NCBI RefSeq assembly: GCF_038005225.1
Contig: NZ_JBBOSU010000001.1
Location: 112,001 to 176,000, forward strand
Source: Solibacillus sp. FSL K6-1523
GTDB taxonomy: Bacteria; Bacillota; Bacilli; Bacillales_A; Planococcaceae
Direction: 5' to 3'
Length of the DNA: 64,000 nucleotides
Positions 45,239 to 54,225 of this stretch are shown piece by piece; position 1 is the first letter of the stretch; each line of letters starts with the position of its first letter. A program made the position numbers and the translations under genes. The notes beneath the pieces were generated by a model. The model ran no database searches and was not told the origin of the DNA. It worked only from the letters and a program-made list of their open reading frames with translations.

Positions 45239-46219
45239 ATGAATAAAAAAGTAATGGGATTTTTAACGGTAGCAAGTTCGGCGATTGTATTGGCAGCTTG
45301 TAGCAGTGGTAGTGCAAATTCAAATGACCAAGTAATTATTTATTCAAATGCAGATGATGAAGCGATTGAAGTGATGCAAAATACGCTAAATGATAAAGGT
45401 TTTAAAGGGGAATATATGATTCAATCTGTCGGGACATCGGAGCTTGGTGGAAAGCTTTTAGCTGAAGGGAAAAAGATTGAGGCTGATGTTGTGACGATGG
45501 CTTCTTATTATATTGATAGCGCGGATGCACAGCATGATATGTTTATTGATTTAACGTCTTCACAAGCATTGATCGATGAAACGTCGAATATCCAATTACC
45601 GATTTTGGGGAATGTCGGCTCGATTTTCGTTAATACTGAAATGTTGGCACAAAAAGGATTAGACACACCGACATCATTAAAAGATTTAACCGACCCGCAA
45701 TATAAAGATTTAATTTCGATTCCAAACATTATGGATTCATCTACGGGCTGGCTACTTGTACAAGCAATTATGGCGGAATACGGGGAAGAAGAAGGACCGA
45801 AAATTTTAGCAAATTTAATTCAAAACGTAGGGCCGCATTTAGAAAGCTCGGGATCAGGTCCAATTAAAAAAGTGAAAACGGGTGAAGTACCGATTGGTTT
45901 TGGCTTACGTGCACAGGCGCTTGATGCAAAAGAAGAGGGATTACCGATTGATTATATTGATCCAATTGAAGGGAATTACTCGTTAGTAGAATCGGTTGCG
46001 GTCGTTGATAAGGGCGATGATGAAAAAGAAAAGAAAGCGCAAGAAATTGCTTTAACAATTGCCAATGATGCACGTGAACAATTACTAGTGCAATATCCAG
46101 TCGCTTTGTATGAAGGTGAAAAAGTGGCAAATGAACCTGCGTACTTAAAAAAATGGGCAACGACATTAACAGTAGATTTATTACAACAACATCAAGCGAT
46201 CTTTAACGCTGCGAAATAA
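45239..46219 (+). CDS. 2-aminoethylphosphonate-binding lipoprotein
   Basis: 326 aa. Lipobox LAAC with Cys21, then a family 1 binding fold: VIIYSNADDEAIEVMQN, ADVVTMASYYIDSA, SIFVNTEMLAQKG and ISIPNIMDSSTGW, as in phosphonate/iron binding proteins of the PhnS2 type. AAAGGGG lies upstream of the ATG, 4 bp after the permease stop. Confidence 0.9.
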   Translation: MNKKVMGFLTVASSAIVLAACSSGSANSNDQVIIYSNADDEAIEVMQNTLNDKGFKGEYMIQSVGTSELGGKLLAEGKKIEADVVTMASYYIDSADAQHDMFIDLTSSQALIDETSNIQLPILGNVGSIFVNTEMLAQKGLDTPTSLKDLTDPQYKDLISIPNIMDSSTGWLLVQAIMAEYGEEEGPKILANLIQNVGPHLESSGSGPIKKVKTGEVPIGFGLRAQALDAKEEGLPIDYIDPIEGNYSLVESVAVVDKGDDEKEKKAQEIALTIANDAREQLLVQYPVALYEGEKVANEPAYLKKWATTLTVDLLQQHQAIFNAAK

Positions 46220-46231
46220 TGGGGGATTATG

Positions 46232-47323
46232 ATGAATCGATATAAATTACTAACACCAGGACCGTTAACGACGACAAATACTGTACGCAATGTGATGAAT
46301 GAAGACCGCTGCACGTGGGATGATGAATATAAACAAATTACCCAAACGATTCGTAAACAATTATTGGAGATTGCGGGTGTAACTGAAGAAAAATATACTA
46401 CTGTTTTAATGCAAGGGAGTGGGAGTTTCGTTGTAGAAGCAGTGCTAACAACAGCGGTTCAATCAAGTGATAAAGTGCTATTCATTACAAATGGTGCTTA
46501 TGGTGAGCGCATGGTGCAAATGGCAAATGCAATTGGTATCCAGCATACACAGTACGAAACACCTTATGGCGAAGCGGTAAATGCTTCCGATATTGCAACT
46601 CTATTACAACAAGATCCAACAATTACGCACGTAGCAATGGTGCATTGTGAAACGACAACAGGCATTTTAAACCCTATTGAAGAAGTGATTGCAGTGGCAA
46701 AACAACATAATGCACAAGTAATTATTGATGCGATGAGTAGCTTTGGTGGTGTCCCAATTGATATGGAAGCATTGCAAATTGATTATTTAGTTAGTAGTGC
46801 GAATAAGTGCATTCAAGGTGTACCAGGTTTCGGCTTTGTTATTGCGAATATCGACCGTCTATCAGCATGCCAAGGGGTAGCTCGCAGTGTGTCACTCGAT
46901 TTATATGATCAGTGGCAAACGATGAAAGTAGATGGCAAATGGCGTTTTACATCACCGACACATGTGGTGGCTGCATTTGCACAGGCATTAGTTGAACTAG
47001 AAGAAGAAGGTGGGGTAGCAGCTCGCTTTACTCGTTATGCTGCGAATAACTCTTATTTACGCAAAGAAATGCAGGCAATGGGCTTTGCACCATATATCGA
47101 TGAAGCGGATCAGTCACCGATTATTACATCATATTATTATCCGACTGAAAGCTTTGAATTTACGGCCTTCTATGAGGCGATTAAGCAAAAAGGATTCGTT
47201 TTATATCCTGGGAAATTAACGGATGCCGATACATTCCGCATTGGTAATATTGGCGATATTCATCTGTCCGATATGGAGCAATTAGTAGGCGCAATTAAAG
47301 AATATATGGGGGTTCAAGTATAA
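46232..47323 (+). CDS. phnW: 2-aminoethylphosphonate-pyruvate transaminase
   Basis: A class V PLP enzyme that moves the amino group of 2-aminoethylphosphonate to pyruvate, giving phosphonoacetaldehyde and alanine. Family hallmarks: KLLTPGPLTTT, DRCTWDDEY, VLMQGSGSFVVEA, CETTTGILNP, DAMSSFGG, and the PLP lysine in SSANKCIQGVPGFGFV (Lys192). 363 aa from the second ATG (46232), which has the better spacing to GGGGG; the first ATG (46229) is 3 nt upstream. Its stop overlaps the phnX start. Confidence 0.96.
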   Translation: MNRYKLLTPGPLTTTNTVRNVMNEDRCTWDDEYKQITQTIRKQLLEIAGVTEEKYTTVLMQGSGSFVVEAVLTTAVQSSDKVLFITNGAYGERMVQMANAIGIQHTQYETPYGEAVNASDIATLLQQDPTITHVAMVHCETTTGILNPIEEVIAVAKQHNAQVIIDAMSSFGGVPIDMEALQIDYLVSSANKCIQGVPGFGFVIANIDRLSACQGVARSVSLDLYDQWQTMKVDGKWRFTSPTHVVAAFAQALVELEEEGGVAARFTRYAANNSYLRKEMQAMGFAPYIDEADQSPIITSYYYPTESFEFTAFYEAIKQKGFVLYPGKLTDADTFRIGNIGDIHLSDMEQLVGAIKEYMGVQV

Positions 47324-48117
47324 TGACAACGAAAATTGAAGGTGTTATTTTTGACTGGGCTGGAACAACTGTAGATTTCGGATGTTTTGCTCCGGTAAAT
47401 GTATTTTTAGAGATTTTTAAGAATGCGGGTGTAGAGGTAACGTTAGAAGAAGCACGCGAACCAATGGGTATGTTAAAAATCGACCATATTCGCGCAATGC
47501 TACAAATGCCTCGCATCCATGCGAAGTGGCAAGAAGTACACGGCAATTCATTTAGTGAAGAAGATGTGAATCAATTGTATGCGCAATTTGAGGAACAGTT
47601 AATGATTTCCCTTGCAGAATATACAACCCCAATCCAAGGTGTGTTAGAAACAGTAAAATGGTTGCGTGCGAATAATATTAAAATTGGTTCAACAACAGGT
47701 TATACGAAGGAAATGATGGCGGTAGTCGTACCGGAAGCGAAGAAAAAAGGCTATTCACCAGATCATCTTGTCACACCGACGGATTTAGAAGATGTTGGGC
47801 GCCCATACCCGTATATGGTTTTTGAAAATATGCGTCAACTACAACTAAGCCATGTGAAGCATGTTGTCAAAGTAGGGGATACCGCATCAGACATGAAAGA
47901 GGCGCTACATGCTGGTGTGTGGGCAGTAGGTGTACTTGTTGGGAGCTCAGAAATGGGTGTGAGTGAAGAAGAATACCAACAACTCACAACCGAGCAACAA
48001 CAACAGCTAATTGAAAAAACACGCTTGAAGTTTGAATCATACGGTGCGCATTATACGATTGAAACGATGCAACAGTTACCGGAGATTATCGGGGAAATTG
48101 AAGCAAGTTTTGAATAG
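47323..48117 (+). CDS. phnX: Phosphonoacetaldehyde hydrolase
   Basis: Splits phosphonoacetaldehyde into acetaldehyde and phosphate. HAD superfamily: nucleophile Asp11 in VIFDWAGTT; the cap-domain Schiff-base lysine Lys52 in MGMLKIDHIRAM, special to this enzyme; motif II GSTTGYTKEM; motif III/IV VKVGDTASDMKEA. 264 aa, normal length. The ATG shares its A with the phnW stop, so the two are coupled. Last gene of the phosphonate operon. Confidence 0.97.
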   Translation: MTTKIEGVIFDWAGTTVDFGCFAPVNVFLEIFKNAGVEVTLEEAREPMGMLKIDHIRAMLQMPRIHAKWQEVHGNSFSEEDVNQLYAQFEEQLMISLAEYTTPIQGVLETVKWLRANNIKIGSTTGYTKEMMAVVVPEAKKKGYSPDHLVTPTDLEDVGRPYPYMVFENMRQLQLSHVKHVVKVGDTASDMKEALHAGVWAVGVLVGSSEMGVSEEEYQQLTTEQQQQLIEKTRLKFESYGAHYTIETMQQLPEIIGEIEASFE

Positions 48118-48167
48118 TCTATAAAATCGCTTTAGGTTGTTTCGTTTCTAGAGCTGTTAAAAATAAG

Positions 48168-48206
48168 GCACTTCTTGTTCAGGGTAATGAACAGGAAGTG
48201 CTTTTT
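48168..48206 (+). terminator. Terminator of the phosphonate operon
   Basis: A 13-bp stem GCACTTCTTGTTC/GAACAGGAAGTGC with one G-U pair, then TTTTTG. Confidence 0.88.
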
Positions 48207-48266
48207 GATGGTTTGAAGGAGTTTTTATTGCGCACATTAAGGGTGTAGGCGAAAAATATAAATTTC

Positions 48267-48425
48267 CTATTTCTTATGGGGAGTTTTAAAAGCCAATTTC
48301 TTTAGATCTGCTAACTCTTGCGCAAATTCCTCTCGCACCTTGTTTGGGGCAATCTTTTGGTTTTTCGGTGTTTGGGGTAAGGAACCTTTGTTGCTGCTTT
48401 GACCTTGTTTATTATCTCTTCCCAT
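48267..48425 (-). CDS. YfhD-family small protein (52 aa)
   Basis: The frame begins MGRDNKQG, continues with LPQTPKNQKIAPNKVREEFA and ends with LADLKKLAFKTPHKK. It follows the YfhD pattern of Bacillus (MGR..., LPQ-P, EFxxELAD). A strong AAAGGAGAG lies 9 nt before the ATG. The family is associated with spore-formers; its role is not known. Confidence 0.75.
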   Translation of the reverse strand: MGRDNKQGQSSNKGSLPQTPKNQKIAPNKVREEFAQELADLKKLAFKTPHKK

Positions 48426-48504
48426 GAAATATCTCTCCTTTCATTTTGAATCTTTCTTAATATGGCTTGGAATTCGTTTTTTAATCATGGAAAAAAGTTT
48501 AAAC

Positions 48505-48588
48505 GGATAGAAAGCTGAAAGTGTTGGATAGAAGTGAAAAAGTGTTGGATAGAATCTAAAATGTGACGGATAGAACCAAGATTCAGGT
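48505..48588 (+). repeat. 21-bp periodic array, GGATAGAA type, four units
   Basis: GGATAGAA begins at 48505, 48526, 48547 and 48568, exactly 21 bp apart. In one plus frame the units read DRKLKVL, DRSEKVL, DRI-stop, close to the array at 29534. It lies between yfhD and the next minus-strand gene. Confidence 0.75.
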
Positions 48589-48605
48589 AACTTCCCACCG
48601 AAAAA

Positions 48606-48637
48606 TTAAAAAACCAGCATATCGAAATATGCTGGTT
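48606..48637 (-). terminator. Terminator of the EamA transporter gene
   Basis: A perfect 11-bp stem AACCAGCATAT/ATATGCTGGTT; on the minus strand it is followed by TTTTTTAATTTTT. Confidence 0.85.
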
Positions 48638-48649
48638 AATCATAAATAC

Positions 48650-49558
48650 TTATTCAACTGAAGATGAAATCATCCGCTGTTTTCTCCCGGCAAAATAGGA
48701 AGGTAACATCATCCCAATTAACACGAGAATAATACCGCCGATTTGTATCACTGTTAACGTTTCTTTTAACACGATAACGGATACGATAATCGCAACAGGT
48801 AATTCTACTGCACTCAGTATCGGAACAAGTCCACCGCCAACTTTCGGGGCAGCAATTGAGAACAATAGAATTGGGAAAATAATGCCGAATAACCCAAGCA
48901 CAAAACCGAATTTCCATAAGCCCGCAGTAAGTTGTCCATTCCAAATGATTTCAGGAGATAGGAAGATCGAAACGACGATCAGTGAAACGATGGATAAAAT
49001 AAATGTTCGACCAATCGTCGTCACGCCTTCTACTGGACGCGCATTGATTTGTAAAAAGCCTGCAAAGCTAAAGGCAGCTGCAAAACCAAATACCCACCCT
49101 TGCCATGCAATTTGTGATAAATCGACGTCAATAATACCAGCTGCTAGAATTGTCCCTGCCAATAAAAATGCCAATGAAAAAAGCTCGATGCGGCTAGGGA
49201 AACGCTTTTTAATAATGCAATCCATAAAGAGACCAATCCAAGTAAATTGGAAGAGCATAACGACTGCGAGTGAAGCGGGTAAATAATTTAAAGAGTGTCC
49301 GTAAACAATTCCAGTAAAGGCCGTTAATGTACCTGCACATATAAGAAAGAGTACACTGGATTTCGTAAGTTTCGGTAATGTTCGTTGTGTTGCGATAAAT
49401 AACACGAGGGCAAGTAAAAAACCAAAAACATATTGGCTTGTAATGGCCTCGGAAGAAGTAAATCCATGTTGCATTGCTACTTTTACAATCGTTGATAAAA
49501 TACCGTAACTACTAGAAGCAATGACAATCATTAGAGGGTAAATCCAAGTTGCTTTCAT
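48650..49558 (-). CDS. EamA/DMT-superfamily transporter
   Basis: 302 aa, ten transmembrane helices in two EamA repeats (GILSTIVKVAMQHGFTSSEA near the start; VGGGLVPILSAVELPVAIIV in the second half). Substrate unknown. A GNAT acetyltransferase gene lies 16 bp upstream on the same strand, so the two probably share a transcript. Confidence 0.88.
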   Translation of the reverse strand: MKATWIYPLMIVIASSSYGILSTIVKVAMQHGFTSSEAITSQYVFGFLLALVLFIATQRTLPKLTKSSVLFLICAGTLTAFTGIVYGHSLNYLPASLAVVMLFQFTWIGLFMDCIIKKRFPSRIELFSLAFLLAGTILAAGIIDVDLSQIAWQGWVFGFAAAFSFAGFLQINARPVEGVTTIGRTFILSIVSLIVVSIFLSPEIIWNGQLTAGLWKFGFVLGLFGIIFPILLFSIAAPKVGGGLVPILSAVELPVAIIVSVIVLKETLTVIQIGGIILVLIGMMLPSYFAGRKQRMISSSVE

Positions 49559-49574
49559 CTAATACCGTCCTATT

Positions 49575-50138
49575 CTAATGAAGCGATTTCACCATATGAT
49601 GAAACGGTTCGTCTATAATTGTCCAGGGCTCTGTGACATGAAAACCCATACGTTCATACAAACGACGTGCATCCAGTTTTTCGAGCTCTACATTTAATGC
49701 TAATTTACGATAGCCAAGTTTTTTGCCGTTTTCTTCAGCAAATTGAAGAAGCTTTGTCCCAATTCCAAGACCACGGGCTTCCTTTAAAACACAAACTGTA
49801 TCAATATAATATTCATCCTCATGGGCTTCCACATCAACCTTCAGATGAAGTCCTTTTTGCGCAAGTAGTGCTTCGAGCTGGCCATCAAGTATTGCGCCTT
49901 GTTTGCCATCATATAAAACAACAATGCCTTGTACCGTATCATTTGAAGTGGCAACAAATGTATTTAAATAAGAATGTCGGTTGGATGTTTCTCTTACAAG
50001 TTGTTCTAAAGCAGCTATAATCTTTGGTAATTCTTGCTCACCTGTTAAGTTATTAGCAATATCACCAATCGCATCATAAATTAAAGGTGCAATTGCTTGT
50101 GCATCCGCAATTTCAGCCTGTCTAATAAAAATGGTCAT
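49575..50138 (-). CDS. GNAT-family N-acetyltransferase
   Basis: 187 aa. N-terminal strand IFIRQAEIADAQAIAPLIYDA, acetyl-CoA motif VLKEARGLGIGTKLLQFAEE, and the C-terminal LEKLDARRLYERMGFHV. A mid-protein segment (QLEALLAQKGLHLKVDVEAH) lengthens the fold. GGAGATG lies upstream of the ATG. It is paired with a transporter gene, as at 31611-33009. Confidence 0.9.
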   Translation of the reverse strand: MTIFIRQAEIADAQAIAPLIYDAIGDIANNLTGEQELPKIIAALEQLVRETSNRHSYLNTFVATSNDTVQGIVVLYDGKQGAILDGQLEALLAQKGLHLKVDVEAHEDEYYIDTVCVLKEARGLGIGTKLLQFAEENGKKLGYRKLALNVELEKLDARRLYERMGFHVTEPWTIIDEPFHHMVKSLH

Positions 50139-50284
50139 TTAAAAACATCTCCTTAACCTAATAAATTATAACAGAAATCGACTCAATAAGGGGAAATGGG
50201 ATAGTTCAGAAAAGTATGAAGCTTTATTGGAATCATAGTTCTATGGTAAATTAAGAGGAATACAATGTCGGAGGTAAATAACTC

Positions 50285-51229
50285 ATGAGTCAGTCAGACA
50301 AAGATTTCATTTTAGTTTACGGAGATGCTTTTGTTGATTATATAGCAAATGACCAAACGAATACGTCATTTACAAAATATCTAGGTGGGGCAACGATTAA
50401 TGTTGCGGCAGGCATTAGCCGAATTGGTGCACCTTCTGCACTTATTACCATTTCAGGGGATGATGAAACCTCTCAATTTTGTCGTGAGGAAATTTTAAAA
50501 GAAGGCGTAAATTTAGATTATGCTATTTACGACCCAACTAAACGTGTTAGTGGTGTTTATGTACATTTAAATGAAAATGGTGAGCGCGAGTTTAAGGATT
50601 ATGTAGACGAAACACCAGCGCTTCAAGTAGCATCAGTACAATTACAAGAGGCTGCTTTTAAACGCGCATCGATTTTTAATGTGTGTTCAGGAACAATGTT
50701 TGAGCCGACTGCGCTTGCAACGACACGTGCTGCAGTTGAAATGGCGAAGGATAAGGGAGCCATTTTAGCGATTGATGCGAATATTCGTCCATTACGTTGG
50801 GACTCAGAGCAACAATGCCGCGAAACGATTTCTTCATTTTTTGAAGATGCGGACATTTTAAAGCTGACGGATGAGGAACTATTTTTCTTAACAGAAACAG
50901 ACACAATTGAGGATGGCTTAGCGAAATTAGACGAGCTGTTAGTGCCGATTGTGCTTATAACGGTTGGGGCAGATGGTGCTTATGCGGTGTTAAATGGGGA
51001 AGTAATGCATGTAACAGTTGATCCAGTCGTTCCAGTAGATACAACAGGTGCTGGAGATGCATTTATGGCAGGCGTTTTACGTTATGTTCATTTTAACGGG
51101 CTTCCAACAGTTGCAGAAGATTTAATAAAATGTGTGTCTTTCGGCAATAAATTAGGCGCGATGGCAGCGACAAAACCGGGTGCTCTAACGGCATTACCAA
51201 GCTATGAAGATATTAAACATCTAATTTAA
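50285..51229 (+). CDS. PfkB-family carbohydrate kinase
   Basis: 314 aa, ribokinase fold. N-terminal GGATINVAAGISRIG (34-48), glycine-rich GVYVHLNENGEREF, anion-hole motif DTTGAGDAF (252-260) with catalytic Asp258, and LITVGADGAYAVLNG before it. It resembles fructokinases and 2-keto-3-deoxygluconate kinases; the sugar is not fixed by the context. GGAGG lies 9 nt before the ATG. A hairpin AATTCAGCG/CGCTGAATT (51228-51257) overlaps its stop codon. Confidence 0.88.
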   Translation: MSQSDKDFILVYGDAFVDYIANDQTNTSFTKYLGGATINVAAGISRIGAPSALITISGDDETSQFCREEILKEGVNLDYAIYDPTKRVSGVYVHLNENGEREFKDYVDETPALQVASVQLQEAAFKRASIFNVCSGTMFEPTALATTRAAVEMAKDKGAILAIDANIRPLRWDSEQQCRETISSFFEDADILKLTDEELFFLTETDTIEDGLAKLDELLVPIVLITVGADGAYAVLNGEVMHVTVDPVVPVDTTGAGDAFMAGVLRYVHFNGLPTVAEDLIKCVSFGNKLGAMAATKPGALTALPSYEDIKHLI

Positions 51230-51259
51230 TTCAGCGAGGTACATCCCCCGCTGAATTAG

Positions 51260-51417
51260 TGGAATTCTGGCTAAGAACGCCGCGTCGTGCGGCAACGCCT
51301 GAGTGACCAACATCGTGTTGGCCCGATGCCCCGGCGGATGTCATAGATTTTTAAGGGGAGTTTTTCAAGTATGCTCGAAAAAATCTGGACGCAATTACGC
51401 CGAGGCGTAATTGATTA
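51260..51417 (+). repeat. Structured intergenic repeat, copy B (long form)
   Basis: Positions 51334-51417 match copy A (29382) at 74 of 84 bases. Here the unit is preceded by more hairpins: GCCGC-gtcgt-GCGGC (51279-51293) and CCAACA-tcg-TGTTGG (51307-51321). Copy A keeps only a short trace of that part (GTTGGGCCCC). It lies between the kinase and phosphatase genes. Confidence 0.8.
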
Positions 51418-51443
51418 GAAGATTAAATAATGGAGGGTTTTTC

Positions 51444-51860
51444 ATGAATCGTCATTATAATGAACTAGTAGCAGGTCGAATTTTCATCGGTAGTGCGGAT
51501 GATACGGAACAAGCGGTGTCATCTGAGCAAATTGATACGGTATTTGATGTGCGTGTCAATGGTCGTGAAGGCGAGCAAGCGTACAACTATATTCATACGC
51601 CGATTACAGAAGAGGCAACAGCTGAAACGATTAAAGCAGGTGCGGAAAAATTAGCACAAGCATATGAAACGGGTGAAAAGATTTACATTCATTGCGGTAG
51701 TGGCACAGGTCGCGCGGGTGTTATGGCTGTAGCGACATTGTTAGAAATCGGAGCTGCATCGAGTTTAGATGAAGCCATTACGCAAGTAAAAGAAGCACGC
51801 CCGGCAGTAAAAGTACGTGACAATATGCAGGCAGCGCTTGAAAGACTTTATATAAAATAG
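51444..51860 (+). CDS. Dual-specificity/tyrosine phosphatase-like protein
   Basis: 138 aa. P-loop HCGSGTGRAG with Cys84 and Arg90 (C-x5-R), preceded by an N-terminal beta strand region GRIFIGSADD and VFDVRVNG; the general-acid aspartate is less certain. A small cytoplasmic protein phosphatase. GGAGGG lies 6 nt before the ATG at 51444. Its promoter region contains the structured repeat. Confidence 0.85.
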   Translation: MNRHYNELVAGRIFIGSADDTEQAVSSEQIDTVFDVRVNGREGEQAYNYIHTPITEEATAETIKAGAEKLAQAYETGEKIYIHCGSGTGRAGVMAVATLLEIGAASSLDEAITQVKEARPAVKVRDNMQAALERLYIK

Positions 51861-51862
51861 TA

Positions 51863-51902
51863 AAAACGAAATCGCACTTACTTGCGCGATTTCGTTTTTT
51901 TT
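51863..51902 (+). terminator. Terminator after the phosphatase gene
   Basis: A 13-bp perfect stem AAAACGAAATCGC/GCGATTTCGTTTT with a T-run. Confidence 0.9.
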
Positions 51903-52007
51903 ATATGCATTGCAACTACCAGTTGACGAATGTACGAAAAATTAACATGCATTCGCTACTTTTTCCCATTAAATATCTTTATAGTTAGTAGTAAGAGGAG
52001 GATGCAT

Positions 52008-53126
52008 ATGCAAAACTTTCAATTTGCCCAAATTTTCACGGAGCGCCGAAAAGAACTAGCAGTGACGCAAGAACAAATTGCGCACTATGTCGGTGTATCA
52101 CGCGCAGCCGTTTCGAAGTGGGAGAAGGGATTAAGTTATCCTGATATAACAATTTTACCGAAGCTCGCAACTTATTTCAATGTGTCGATTGATCTTCTAT
52201 TAGGCTATGAACCGCAAATGACGAAGGAACGAATTATGTCTACTTATGCAATGTTTGCTACGAAGCTTGGAAATGAGCCGTTCGAGCAAGTAGATGAACA
52301 AATCGATGAAATGATAGCAGAATATTATTCATGCTTTCCATTCTTGTTAAAAATCGTGCAACTATATATGAATTATTATCCGAAAGCCGCGAACCCAGAT
52401 GAAATTTTGGGGAAATGTCTTACTTTATGTGAGCGCATTAAAACGCAAAGCCATCATCGCCAGCTATCATATGAAGCGACAGTTTTAGAAGCATACATTT
52501 CTATTATGCAAGGGAAACCGAAGCAAGTGCTTGAATTATTAGGGGAAGAAGCAGCTGTGCAATATGGGGCTGAGCAATTGATTGCAACAGCGCATACGAT
52601 GCTCGGTACTAAAGAAAAGGCGAAAGAAGTTTTGCAGGTGAGCATGTATCAGCAAACGGTCGGGTTAATTTCAAATGCAACGGAAACATTGTTGCTTGAA
52701 ATTGATCATACTGTCCATTTTGACGAAACGATAAAACGTATACAGCAGTTGCTTGAAACTTTTCAAATTGCAAACTTAAATCCTAATATAGCGCTTGTGT
52801 TTTATATTAAAGCAGCAGGTGGATATATGATGAGAAATCAAACAGAGCAGGCGCTTCAAATGATTGAATACTATATCAAAGTTTGTAGCACATTAAAATT
52901 TCCATTGGAGTTACAAGGAGATCGTTATTTTTACAAGCTCGGGGACTGGATTGATCAGCAGGAGCGAATTGATAAACAAGCGCCACGGGATAATTTGTCG
53001 ATTAAAAAAGATCTTGTAACAAGTATTGCAAATAATCCAATATTTAATGCACTACAAGACAATACGCAATTTAAAATAATGATGACGAATTTACAACATC
53101 ATTTACAACTAGAGGAGGAATTATAG
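52008..53126 (+). CDS. XRE-family regulator with helical C-terminal domain
   Basis: 372 aa. N-terminal HTH_3 (ERRKELAVTQEQIAHYVGVS, RAAVSKWEKGLSYPDITILP), then ~290 residues of helical repeats, TPR-like, probably a sensor or dimerisation part as in other Firmicutes regulators of this layout. AGAGGAGG lies upstream of the ATG at 52008; a longer frame starting at 51930 has no site. It overlaps the next gene by one base and heads an operon with a YxlEFG-like transporter, its probable target. Confidence 0.88.
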   Translation: MQNFQFAQIFTERRKELAVTQEQIAHYVGVSRAAVSKWEKGLSYPDITILPKLATYFNVSIDLLLGYEPQMTKERIMSTYAMFATKLGNEPFEQVDEQIDEMIAEYYSCFPFLLKIVQLYMNYYPKAANPDEILGKCLTLCERIKTQSHHRQLSYEATVLEAYISIMQGKPKQVLELLGEEAAVQYGAEQLIATAHTMLGTKEKAKEVLQVSMYQQTVGLISNATETLLLEIDHTVHFDETIKRIQQLLETFQIANLNPNIALVFYIKAAGGYMMRNQTEQALQMIEYYIKVCSTLKFPLELQGDRYFYKLGDWIDQQERIDKQAPRDNLSIKKDLVTSIANNPIFNALQDNTQFKIMMTNLQHHLQLEEEL

Positions 53127-53326
53127 TGGAAGAATTAGCGAATATAAATTGGGCGCTTATTGCCCCTTTAATTATTTTGCAATTTATTTTGGCACTTGTT
53201 GTGATTGTTGATATTGCACGTAACGGCGCAACGAATGGACCGAAATGGTTATGGGTAGTCGTTGCATTATTTGTTTCAACAATTGGACCGATTTTGTACT
53301 TTATTTTCGGACGTAAAAGCCAATGA
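53126..53326 (+). CDS. PLDc_N/YxlE-like small membrane protein
   Basis: 66 aa with two helices: LIAPLIILQFILALVVIVDI and WLWVVVALFVSTIGPILYFIFG. The pattern P-K-W-L-W-V-x-V-x-L-F-V-x-T-I-G-P-I-x-Y-x-x-F-G is that of the PLDc_N domain, as in YxlE of the B. subtilis sigY operon. Start GTG overlapping the preceding stop. Confidence 0.85.
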   Translation: MEELANINWALIAPLIILQFILALVVIVDIARNGATNGPKWLWVVVALFVSTIGPILYFIFGRKSQ

Positions 53327-54225
53327 CATGTATTCAAGTAGCGCAATTAACCAAACAATATGGTGAACAAAAAGTTGTCGATCACGTGTCGTTTACATTG
53401 GAAGAACATACAGCAACCGCTCTCATTGGTCCAAATGGTGCGGGGAAAACGACCACATTATCAATGCTAACAGGCTTGTTACAACCAACAAGTGGTCAAA
53501 TTCTAATGCCAGGTGTTAAAGATATTCGAAGTGCAATCGGCTTTTTGCCGCAGTATCCGCAATTTTTTTCTTGGCTAACGGCATTTGAATTTTTGGAAAT
53601 GACCGCAAATTTAAGTGGTGTGGAAAAAAGAAAAGTAAAAAAAGAAGCACAAAAAATATTAGAATTCGTCGGTCTTGGAGCGGCGATGCACAAAAAAGTA
53701 GCAACGTTTTCAGGTGGGATGAAGCAACGTTTAGGTATCGCACAAGCTATTATTCATCAACCGAAATTATTATTGCTAGATGAGCCGGTATCAGCGCTTG
53801 ACCCTGTTGGGCGTAGAGAAATTATGAACTTACTGAAAGAAATTCAACAGCAAACGACGATTTTATATTCGACGCATATTTTAAATGACGCGGAGGAAAT
53901 GACCGATCAAGTGCTCTTTTTACGAAAAGGTCAACTTGTCGAGCAAGGATCCCTTCATCAAGTGTGTACAAAATTTGATGAGCCGCGCTATAAAATCCAG
54001 TTTGCATCAAATGAAGAAGCAAGACAGTTTGCGAGTCAATCAGAGCTTGTAGCAAAAGCAGAACAAAATATTGCTTATGTTGAAATCCGAGAAGAAAAAC
54101 CATCGATGCAACAGTTACTTTATCGTTTAGCGAAATCCCCGTATCACGTTGTAAAAGTGGAGCGGGAAACAGCGAGCTTGGAAGAAATCTTCATGAAGGT
54201 GGCGGGAACTAATGGGTCAATTTAA
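53323..54225 (+). CDS. ABC transporter ATP-binding protein, YxlF-like
   Basis: 300 aa. Walker A LIGPNGAGKTTTLSML, signature FSGGMKQRLGIA, Walker B LLLLDEPVSALDP, H-loop YSTHI. A C-terminal ~80-residue extension is typical of export ATPases working with ABC-2 permeases. It overlaps the gene before by 4 bp and the permease by 14 bp, as in yxlEFG. Confidence 0.92.
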   Translation: MTCIQVAQLTKQYGEQKVVDHVSFTLEEHTATALIGPNGAGKTTTLSMLTGLLQPTSGQILMPGVKDIRSAIGFLPQYPQFFSWLTAFEFLEMTANLSGVEKRKVKKEAQKILEFVGLGAAMHKKVATFSGGMKQRLGIAQAIIHQPKLLLLDEPVSALDPVGRREIMNLLKEIQQQTTILYSTHILNDAEEMTDQVLFLRKGQLVEQGSLHQVCTKFDEPRYKIQFASNEEARQFASQSELVAKAEQNIAYVEIREEKPSMQQLLYRLAKSPYHVVKVERETASLEEIFMKVAGTNGSI

